This document shows, piece by piece, positions 1-5,912 of a stretch of DNA of 16,633 nt (the stretch's first letter is position 1; the number at the start of each line of letters is the position of its first letter). This DNA is from an uncultured Candidatus Planktophila sp. (GTDB taxonomy: Bacteria > Actinomycetota > Actinomycetes > Nanopelagicales > Nanopelagicaceae), in assembly GCA_937927965.1 (NCBI GenBank), contig CALEZA010000055.1:1-16633 (forward strand). Direction: 5' to 3'. The notes below the pieces were generated by a model. It was not told the DNA's origin. It searched no databases and saw only the letters and a program-made list of their open reading frames with translations. The translations under genes were made by a program, and so were the position numbers.

Positions 1-278
1 AGATCAATGCTCTGCGCGCTCAGGTAGCTAGCGATCGTGCAGCACTTGAGGCGGCACGACTGGAACTATTGCAGTGGCAGGATCCTGAATATGTAAAGGC
101 GCAAGCGCGCGAAAGACTTCACTTTGTGATGCCAGGCGAGCGTCAGTACATTGTCACTGGCACTCCAAAAGGAGATGGCGAAATCGCCAGCAATAATGTT
201 GCCGATCTTCTTGAAGATGGCTCACCTTGGTATACCCGCATGATTGCATCAATTACCCAAGTTACAGGCGAGAAGTAA
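1..278 (+). CDS. FtsB/DivIC-like septum formation initiator protein, C-terminal part (5' end cut by window)
   Basis: The reading frame is open from base 3 and ends at TAA 276-278, so only the C-terminal part, about 91 residues, is present. The first visible residues, rich in Ala, Leu, Glu and Arg, look like the end of a coiled coil. They are followed by the family signature W-Q-D-P-E-Y-V-K-A-Q-A-R-E-R-L and then F-V-M-P-G-E. This is the conserved tail of FtsB/DivIC proteins, small bitopic division proteins that join FtsL and FtsQ-type partners at the septum. The N-terminal transmembrane helix would lie upstream of the window. The stop overlaps the next start (TAATG), so it is translationally coupled to the DUF501 gene. 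The order with DUF501 and Ppx matches the actinobacterial eno-ftsB-DUF501-ppx neighbourhood, so enolase is expected upstream (inference). Confidence 0.85.
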   Translation, partial: INALRAQVASDRAALEAARLELLQWQDPEYVKAQARERLHFVMPGERQYIVTGTPKGDGEIASNNVADLLEDGSPWYTRMIASITQVTGEK

Positions 279-781
279 TGGCAACTCCTGCTGAAAAAGA
301 GGTAACCGCAAAAGATTTAGCATGCATCGAGACTCAACTTGGTCGCACGCCTCGCGATGTTCATGCAATTGCGTATCGCTGTCCATGTGGCAATGCAGCA
401 GTTGTTGAGACTCCACCGCGTCTTAGCCATGGCGAACCATTTCCCACCTTTTACTACGCGACCTGCCCTCGATTAACTGCAGCAATTTCAACACTTGAAT
501 CAACTGGTCTGATGGCGCAGATGAACGAACGCCTTGAGACTGATGCTGAACTTGCTGGCGCGTATGCAGCGGCACACGATGACTATTTAGCGGCTCGAGC
601 TGCCTTGAAGATGGAAGTTCCTGAGGTAGAAGGAATATCTGCAGGTGGCATGCCCAACCGTGTGAAGTGTCTACATTCGCTCGTTGCACACTCACTTGCT
701 GCCGGTCCTGGAGTTAATCCGCTCGGCGATGAAGCACTTGCCCAATTACCAGAATGGTGGAAAACCGATCCATGCGAGTAG
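278..781 (+). CDS. DUF501 family protein
   Basis: A 167-residue protein of unknown biochemical function, recognised as DUF501 from its length, its position and its motifs. It has a C-P-C-G motif at residues 35-38, then P-P-R-L-S-H-G-E-P-F-P-T-F-Y-Y-A-T-C-P near residues 46-64, and later a conserved N-R-V-K-C-L-H-S-L-V-A-H stretch. The conserved Cys and His residues could bind a metal, but that is inference. I chose ATG 278 because it overlaps the ftsB stop (TAATG). The frame runs open further upstream to another ATG at 227, but that would overlap ftsB by about 50 bases and adds non-family residues. The gene ends at TAG 779-781, overlapping the next gene. In Actinobacteria it sits almost invariably between ftsB-like and ppx genes; no substrate or partner can be assigned. 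Confidence 0.85.
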   Translation: MATPAEKEVTAKDLACIETQLGRTPRDVHAIAYRCPCGNAAVVETPPRLSHGEPFPTFYYATCPRLTAAISTLESTGLMAQMNERLETDAELAGAYAAAHDDYLAARAALKMEVPEVEGISAGGMPNRVKCLHSLVAHSLAAGPGVNPLGDEALAQLPEWWKTDPCE

Positions 782-1683
782 CAGCCATTGATTGCGGTAC
801 TAATTCCATACGTTTGCTGATTGCCGATATTGACGGTGATTCTTTCCGCGAAGTAATTCGCTTGATGGAGATTGTTCGCCTGGGCCAAGGTGTAGATAAG
901 ACCGGAGAATTTCATCCTGATGCGATCGAACGCACCCTTGCAGCGGTTGATCTCTTTGCGGCAGAGATTGCAAAGCGCGGTGTTGAAAAGATTCGCTTCT
1001 GCGCCACCAGCGCCACACGCGATGCCACCAATCGCGATCTCTTTATTGAAGGCGTCTTCCAGCGCCTTGGAGTTCGCCCCGAAGTAATTTCAGGTGAAGA
1101 GGAAGCATCACTTTCTTTTCTTGGTGCAACTCGCGATCTACCAGCATCAGATGGACCCTTCCTTGTCATTGATATTGGTGGAGGATCAACAGAATTTGTT
1201 TTAGGTACTGAGAAAGTTGAATTCGCAAAGAGCGTCAATATCGGTTGCGTTCGAATGTCTGAACGTCACTTCACACATGATCTTCCAGATAGCGGCCAAG
1301 TAGCTTCGGCAACAGAAGATATCGATGAGGCTATTGCACAGGCAGCCAAGATTGTTCCGATCACCCAAGCAAAGACGCTGATTGCAGTCGCTGGTACTGC
1401 CACAACTGTTGCCGCAGCAGCGCTCGATCTTCCTGAATATGATCGCTATGCAATTCATCTTTCTCGAATTCCTGCTGAAAAAGTCCATGCAGTCTCCAAG
1501 ATGTTCTTAGGAAGTACTCACGATCAGCGCGCAGCACTGGGTTATATGCATCCAGGCCGTAACGATGTGATCTCTGCCGGCACATTGGTTCTCTCTCGCA
1601 TCATGCATGCAACTGGTGCCACCGAATTCATCGCATCTGAATCTGACATCCTTGATGGAATGGCCTGGTCTCTTGCCAAGTAG
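772..1683 (+). CDS. ppx: Ppx/GppA family phosphatase (exopolyphosphatase-like)
   Basis: A cytoplasmic member of the ASKHA-fold Ppx/GppA family, which removes terminal phosphate from polyphosphate or from the pppGpp 5' end. This 303-residue protein is the short two-domain form usual in Actinobacteria. Visible motifs are the N-terminal A-I-D-C-G-T-N-S-I-R-L-L phosphate loop (about residues 5-16), C-A-T-S-A-T-R-D-A, G-E-E-E-A-S-L (catalytic Glu region), the second glycine loop V-I-D-I-G-G-G-S-T-E-F, and A-G-T-A-T-T-V-A-A. ATG 772 was preferred because family members begin M-R-V-(A/G)-x-I-D-C-G-T-N-S. Starts at 754 or 757 would add six or five residues. It overlaps the DUF501 stop by 10 bases, so it belongs to the same operon. 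Whether polyphosphate or pppGpp is the preferred substrate cannot be told from sequence. Confidence 0.9.
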   Translation: MRVAAIDCGTNSIRLLIADIDGDSFREVIRLMEIVRLGQGVDKTGEFHPDAIERTLAAVDLFAAEIAKRGVEKIRFCATSATRDATNRDLFIEGVFQRLGVRPEVISGEEEASLSFLGATRDLPASDGPFLVIDIGGGSTEFVLGTEKVEFAKSVNIGCVRMSERHFTHDLPDSGQVASATEDIDEAIAQAAKIVPITQAKTLIAVAGTATTVAAAALDLPEYDRYAIHLSRIPAEKVHAVSKMFLGSTHDQRAALGYMHPGRNDVISAGTLVLSRIMHATGATEFIASESDILDGMAWSLAK

Positions 1684-2374
1684 TTCGGCAAAAACTCTCC
1701 CATTGCTCAACAAGGAGATCATTGCTTGCACGGCTTGCCCTCGACTTGTCGAGTGGCGCGAAGAAGTAGCAATCACAAAACGTAAGGCGTATGAGAACGA
1801 AAAGTATTGGGGAAAGCCCGTTCCATCATTTGGCAGCGACAAACCCAAACTCATGATTGTTGGTTTGGCACCTGGTGCACACGGTGCCAACCGCACTGGT
1901 CGAATCTTTACTGGAGATAGTTCGGGAGATTGGCTCTATAAAGCTCTCCACAAGCAAGGTCTTGCCACTATCCCCACCAGCACATCTCGCAACGATGGTC
2001 AGGAACTTATCGACACAAGAATTCTCTGTGCTGTCAGATGCGCTCCACCTGATAACAAGCCGAGCACGGAAGAGAAGGCGACATGCGCCCCATTCTTCAC
2101 AAATGAGATTGCACTCCTTCTTCCCACAGCGCGATCCTTTGTTGCACTAGGAAAACTTGCGTGGGATTCGATCTACACAACACTCAAAGATCTCGATTGC
2201 ACACTCCCCACTCCTCGCCCCAAATTTGGCCATGGAGAGAAGTTCACTTTCACAGGCAGTGATGGAGTAAAGAGAGTTGTAATAGGCAGCTATCACCCAA
2301 GCCAACAGAACACCTTCACAGGAAAGCTCACGGAGAAGATGCTCGATAGCGTGATAAAGGCTGCCACAAAATAG
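1655..2374 (+). CDS. Uracil-DNA glycosylase, family 5 (UDGb type, Fe-S)
   Basis: A base-excision repair enzyme predicted to remove uracil and related deaminated bases from DNA. Motif 1 reads G-L-A-P-G-A-H-G-A-N-R-T-G-R, and the C-terminal motif reads H-P-S-Q-Q-N-T-F-T-G-K-L. Both match family 5 UDGb rather than family 4. Four cysteines expected to hold a [4Fe-4S] cluster are visible in C-T-A-C-P-R-L-V near the N-terminus and in C-A-V-R-C-A-P-P-D-N-K-P. The length of about 239 residues is normal. The start is uncertain: ATG 1655 overlaps the ppx end by 29 bases, and TTG 1673 is an alternative. Neither has a strong ribosome binding site, and the conserved domain begins later in either case. The gene converges on the minus-strand GH16 gene with only three bases between their stops. 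Confidence 0.88.
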   Translation: MEWPGLLPSSSAKTLPLLNKEIIACTACPRLVEWREEVAITKRKAYENEKYWGKPVPSFGSDKPKLMIVGLAPGAHGANRTGRIFTGDSSGDWLYKALHKQGLATIPTSTSRNDGQELIDTRILCAVRCAPPDNKPSTEEKATCAPFFTNEIALLLPTARSFVALGKLAWDSIYTTLKDLDCTLPTPRPKFGHGEKFTFTGSDGVKRVVIGSYHPSQQNTFTGKLTEKMLDSVIKAATK

Positions 2375-2377
2375 CCA

Positions 2378-4213
2378 CTAGCCTGTAGTGACAGTACCAA
2401 CTCCGTTGATTGAATATGCCCTAACATAATCAATCACCATTGTGGATGAAGACCAGCCACCCCAAGGATTAAATGAGTTGCTCTGATCGGATATCGCATT
2501 GTTGAGAATGAGAAAAATTGGCGCATTAAATGGCCAGAGATTAGTTCGAACAGAAGTGGCGGTCTTTGTAAAGAAGACAACATTATCTACAGCGAGCGAG
2601 ATTGAATTTGGCAGCCAGATTAGCGAATAGACATGAAAATCAGCTGAGTAATCAACGCCACTTACATCACCTGCATCGTAGGTGTGGTTTGAGCAACACC
2701 CTGCAGCCCCTGTTGAATAATGGATTGCTCCTGTATTTCTATTCGATTGGAATCTCCACTGCTCGGCAATATCCACTTCACCAGAGACAGGCCATCCTTC
2801 GGAGACTATATTTGTTCCAAGTCCCCAGAATGCGGCCCAGTTACCAGATCCTGCAGGCATTTTGATTCGAGCATCGATTTTTCCGTACTGGAAAGAGACC
2901 TTACCTTGGGTATCAAATCTTCCGCTTGTGAATGAGCAGTTGTTCGAAACATTGAGGCAACTTCCTGAAGTTGGTGGGGAAGTTATTCGAGTTGCGGTAA
3001 TAACTGCATTACCTTGAACAGAACCGTCTAGAGCAATAGCTTCAGGTACGAAATACTGCGATTCATTATTGTGGCATGTTCCTCCACCATTGCTGGCTTC
3101 CTGACCACAGTAACGCGCAGTCCAATTCGCCGAGTTAATGGATGCCCCACCTGCCCCAGTAAATTCATCACTCCATAACAGGCTATAGCTGGGAGGAGAA
3201 GTGATGGTTCCAGTCACAAAGTCGGCCCATAAGAAATCTCGATTCTCGCGAGTATAAGGGCGTTTTGTGGTGAGAGAAATATTAGAGAAGGCATTTAGCG
3301 TGTTGGGATCTGGTAATGTATTGGTGCAGCATGGGTCAGAATTTGCTGAAGTATTTAAATTTGTTAAGGTAAATGATACTAATCCTTGAGAATCAGTGAC
3401 GCCTTCGATCTGAGTCTCACCCGTTGGCGAGTTGTTATTTGCAGGAATTATGATTGCCTGAGTATTTAAAACATAGGAAAAAGTTGCTAATTGTTTTCCT
3501 GCACTGTTTCCGTTTACGAGGAGCCACACTCGCTCATTAGGGAGAGCAGCACCATTGGATGCATCGGTGACTCTCCACGAAATTGTAAAGCTCTGTCCTG
3601 CGGGAAGATGTTTGAGAAAAGTGTTGAGCTGTGATCCGTAGTAGATGGCCCAATCAGAGGCTCTTGAGTTAGAGGAGTAGTCATAGAAGTTCTTTGGGGA
3701 GCCATCTGAATTGCGTTCAATCAATGGTGCTTGAATCCTCATACTTACAGTCGTAGCAACAGTAGGTGTTGGCGTTGGCGTAGGAGTTGCAGTAAGGGTG
3801 GGCACTGGTGCAGGAACAGGCGCAGGAACAGGCGCAGGAACAGGCGCATGTGAGCTACTTGGTTGTGCGGTGGGAGAGGGTGTGGATTGCTCAACAGAGG
3901 TGCTAGGAGACGGTGCTGGGGAGGTAGATGCCGTAGGACTTGTTTTTGGTGTGGCAGTTGGTTTTGGAGAAGGTGTGACTTTCGCAGAGGGAGATGCACT
4001 TGCTTTAGGGGAGGATATGAGCACACCTTTGTTCCACCTAAGAAGTTTTCCACTTCGGATACAGGTGTACTTCTTTCCTTGGTAGGAGGCTGTCAATCCT
4101 GCTTTGTTGCACTTAGCTCCTGGAACAATCTTTGTAACAGCTATAGCGCTGCTCATGGAGGATGCGAGCAGCGCTATAGCTGTAATGCCATGGAGTAGGC
4201 GATTACGCTTCAT
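2378..4213 (-). CDS. Secreted modular GH16 endo-beta-1,3-glucanase (Cys module, Pro/Thr linker, Ig-like module, GH16)
   Basis: A 611-residue exported glycoside hydrolase. In order it has a signal peptide (about 1-25), a small module with a Cys pair (about 30-66, C35 and C51, ending K-L-L-R-W-N-K-G), a low-complexity Pro/Thr/Ser/Ala linker (about 67-152), one copy of the locus-specific Ig-like module (about 155-335), and a GH16 catalytic domain (about 345-605). The catalytic motif is G-E-V-D-I-A-E, giving nucleophile E479, D481 and acid/base E484. This E-x-D-x-x-E form is typical of laminarinase-type GH16. Expected reaction: endo-cleavage of beta-1,3 (or mixed 1,3-1,4) glucan outside the cell. 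The C-terminus Y-S-I-N-G-V-G-T-V-T closely resembles that of the second GH16 in this locus. Its ATG overlaps the stop of the 528-residue gene (ATGA), so the two are translationally coupled. No cell-wall anchor is visible. Confidence 0.9.
   Translation of the reverse strand: MKRNRLLHGITAIALLASSMSSAIAVTKIVPGAKCNKAGLTASYQGKKYTCIRSGKLLRWNKGVLISSPKASASPSAKVTPSPKPTATPKTSPTASTSPAPSPSTSVEQSTPSPTAQPSSSHAPVPAPVPAPVPAPVPTLTATPTPTPTPTVATTVSMRIQAPLIERNSDGSPKNFYDYSSNSRASDWAIYYGSQLNTFLKHLPAGQSFTISWRVTDASNGAALPNERVWLLVNGNSAGKQLATFSYVLNTQAIIIPANNNSPTGETQIEGVTDSQGLVSFTLTNLNTSANSDPCCTNTLPDPNTLNAFSNISLTTKRPYTRENRDFLWADFVTGTITSPPSYSLLWSDEFTGAGGASINSANWTARYCGQEASNGGGTCHNNESQYFVPEAIALDGSVQGNAVITATRITSPPTSGSCLNVSNNCSFTSGRFDTQGKVSFQYGKIDARIKMPAGSGNWAAFWGLGTNIVSEGWPVSGEVDIAEQWRFQSNRNTGAIHYSTGAAGCCSNHTYDAGDVSGVDYSADFHVYSLIWLPNSISLAVDNVVFFTKTATSVRTNLWPFNAPIFLILNNAISDQSNSFNPWGGWSSSTMVIDYVRAYSINGVGTVTTG
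3801..3848 (-). repeat. 12-bp tandem repeat encoding Pro-Val-Pro-Ala units
   Basis: Three identical 12-base units (ggaacaggcgca on the plus strand, at 3813, 3825 and 3837) follow a degenerate fourth unit at 3801. Read on the minus strand they encode the P-V-P-A repeats of the GH16 linker. The repeat keeps frame, so slippage would change linker length by four residues without breaking the gene. Confidence 0.85.
4137..4183. repeat. 18-bp perfect inverted repeat inside signal-peptide codons
   Basis: The left arm acagctatagcgctgctc (4137-4154) is matched exactly by its reverse complement at 4166-4183, with an 11-base loop. In the minus-strand mRNA this stem starts about 30 bases after the start codon of the 611-residue GH16. 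It encodes the residues T-A-I-A-L-L-A and S-S-A-I-A-V of the signal peptide. A perfect 18-bp stem is long for chance, and it sits just after the coupled ATGA start. It may influence translation or transcription elongation, but no function is shown by the sequence itself. Confidence 0.9.
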
Positions 4214-5796
4214 CCAATCTTCGCTGTGGAAGCGCTTGTCTTCTCAGCAGATCCTGCAGCGTTGACTGATTTCACTTGTGCAATGACAAATGAATTCTTT
4301 GTATTGGCAGGAAGCTTAAGCGCTTTGCCGGTAGCACCAACGATTGCCTTGCACCCTGACGGGACTGCGCTACTGGCAGCGACCTTACTCTTGCAAGCAA
4401 ACCATTGAATCAAAAGCTTAGAAGTATCTGACCAAGATCCCTCATTGAGTTTGAGTGTCTGACCAACCTTTGCGCTTCCAGTTATTTTTGGTGCCACTTT
4501 ATTGATAGGAGCCACGGCCTTGATGGGCTGAGTTATGTGTGCCCAAATAAAGTCCTTCGATTCTTTGACCTCTGGGATTCGAGTAGTGACTGTAATGCTG
4601 GAAAAGAGAAGTCGCGCACCTTCTGGTTGTGCCAGATTGAGTGCAGGGGGAGCCGACTCTGCCTCGGTGGGAGAATTTGTATTCTTAAAGGTGAAGGAGA
4701 CTTCGCCATTGCTGTCAGTCTTGCCCTGAACCTGAGTTTCACCAGTATCGGTCTTGCTTGCCTTTGCCTCAGTCTCTACTGCGTTATAAGTGATAACAAA
4801 GGAACCTAACTGACTGCCCCCGTAATTCTTGTTGACCACCAGCCAAATATCTTGATTTGCAAGCGGAGCCTTGGTCTTACTATCAGTTAGCTTCCATTTA
4901 GTTGTGAAGGAAGACCCAACCTCAAAGTATCGGTAGAAAACGCCAATTCCTGGGCCGTAGTACTTGTCCCATCCGTTTGCTTTGGCATCAAAGGAGAAGT
5001 CTGCGTAGTTCACGGGATCACCATTGGAATCCTTCTTCATCACAGGCTCAAGAAGTCGCATCGTCACTTCCTTGGAATCGCTAGTAGATGGTCCAGTTAC
5101 TGAACCGATGCCCGCTGTTGATTTCACAAAGTGTGCCCAGATGAGATCTTTGCTCTCAAGCTCCTCATCCATCACTCCATTGTCTCCGCCTCCTGTTGAA
5201 CCACCGTATTGATGAGTCGTCAGAGTTATTTGGGAGAGAAGAGCAGGCGTTCCTATCGGCTGCTCTTTATTGAGAGCAGGTGGTATTGGTTCTGCTTGAT
5301 CCACAGTATTTGTGTTGACAATCTCAAAGGTTACAAATCCATCCGCATCTGTTTCGCCCGGAATTTGAGTCTCTCCCACATCGTTGGTAAGAGCAGCGAT
5401 GGTTCGTAGGTCACCATTTACCTTATAGGTGAAAGTAGCAAGCTGCTTGCCACCGTAATTCTTGTTCACAATCAGCCATACTGGTTGCTGGGCTAGCGGC
5501 GATCCAGAGTTAGTATCTGTAACGCGCCACTTCAGTGTAAGAGTGCTGGCAACCTCAAAATATCGGTAGTACACCTTGAGATTAGGGCCGTAGTACTTTG
5601 CCCAGTTATTTTGAATTGCATCTTGGCTAAAGTCCACATAATTAGCAGGGACGCCTCCAGGGGATGAAATTGCTGGTGAGACTAAGCGCATTGTCACAGC
5701 CGCTGTTTGGCTCACCGCAGCGTTAGCTGATCCAATAGATACGATATTGAGCAGCGCCAGAGATGCAATCAACGCTGGTGCAATTATCTTTTTCAT
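4210..5796 (-). CDS. Secreted protein with two copies of a locus-specific Ig-like module plus a C-terminal Ig-like repeat
   Basis: A 528-residue exported non-enzymatic protein. A signal peptide (about 1-26, ending S-A-N-A-A) is followed by two homologous Ig-like modules at about 34-226 and 243-424. Each carries N-Y-x-D-F-S, a K-Y-Y-G-P motif, Y-R-Y-F-E-V, an N-K-N-Y-G-G motif, G-E-T-Q, T-D-x-x-G-x-V-(T/S)-F, N-T-N, and a closing E-S-K-D-(L/F)-I-W-A-H. The layout recalls bacterial Big_1/invasin-type Ig domains, but the aromatic-rich first half is distinctive. Residues 432-528 form a different Ig-like repeat (P-K-I-T-G-S-A-K-V-G-Q-T-L, then Q-W-F-A-C with a second Cys near 482), common in actinobacterial surface proteins. 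The start is ATG 5796 with a good GGGGAAGAG upstream. No LPXTG motif, hydrophobic tail or catalytic motif is seen. A glucan-binding or cell-surface role is inferred from its neighbours. Confidence 0.85.
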   Translation of the reverse strand: MKKIIAPALIASLALLNIVSIGSANAAVSQTAAVTMRLVSPAISSPGGVPANYVDFSQDAIQNNWAKYYGPNLKVYYRYFEVASTLTLKWRVTDTNSGSPLAQQPVWLIVNKNYGGKQLATFTYKVNGDLRTIAALTNDVGETQIPGETDADGFVTFEIVNTNTVDQAEPIPPALNKEQPIGTPALLSQITLTTHQYGGSTGGGDNGVMDEELESKDLIWAHFVKSTAGIGSVTGPSTSDSKEVTMRLLEPVMKKDSNGDPVNYADFSFDAKANGWDKYYGPGIGVFYRYFEVGSSFTTKWKLTDSKTKAPLANQDIWLVVNKNYGGSQLGSFVITYNAVETEAKASKTDTGETQVQGKTDSNGEVSFTFKNTNSPTEAESAPPALNLAQPEGARLLFSSITVTTRIPEVKESKDFIWAHITQPIKAVAPINKVAPKITGSAKVGQTLKLNEGSWSDTSKLLIQWFACKSKVAASSAVPSGCKAIVGATGKALKLPANTKNSFVIAQVKSVNAAGSAEKTSASTAKIG

Positions 5797-5841
5797 TTCT
5801 CTTCCCCTGCCTAATTCCTAATTGATTATTAATTTTAGTGT

Positions 5842-5877
5842 GGACTGCACCTCGGCCAACAGACCGAGGTGCAGTCC
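5842..5877. repeat. 14-bp perfect hairpin between two secreted-protein genes
   Basis: ggactgcacctcgg (5842-5855) and ccgaggtgcagtcc (5864-5877) pair perfectly around an 8-base loop. The hairpin lies 35 bases after the stop of the 728-residue gene and about 45 bases before the start of the 528-residue gene. On the transcribed minus strand no clear run of T follows, so it is not a classical intrinsic terminator. It could be an attenuator, or an mRNA-processing or stabilising stem that sets unequal expression within the operon. Confidence 0.9.
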
Positions 5878-5912
5878 TACGCTCTCACTTATTTCACGCT
5901 AATCAACTGAGA

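Noticed and set aside
227..277. N-terminal extension of the DUF501 protein to ATG 227
   Set aside because: It would overlap the conserved ftsB-like coding sequence, and the added residues do not look like the family; the TAATG junction at 276-280 is a better start.
2376..2390. Small inverted repeat CACTA/TAGTG at the convergent gene ends as a bidirectional terminator
   Set aside because: Five base pairs with no T tract on either strand; it is too weak to call.
3798..4085. Plus-strand open frame rich in Gly-Thr-Gly-Ala opposite the Pro/Thr linker
   Set aside because: It is the antisense shadow of the repetitive linker of the modular GH16, with no ribosome binding site or recognisable protein features.
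5880..5887. Half-site TGAGAGCG (minus strand) before the 14-bp hairpin, resembling the LacI-type operator
   Set aside because: Only one half matches; the other half (TAGGAC) does not complete a palindrome and no promoter is placed next to it.
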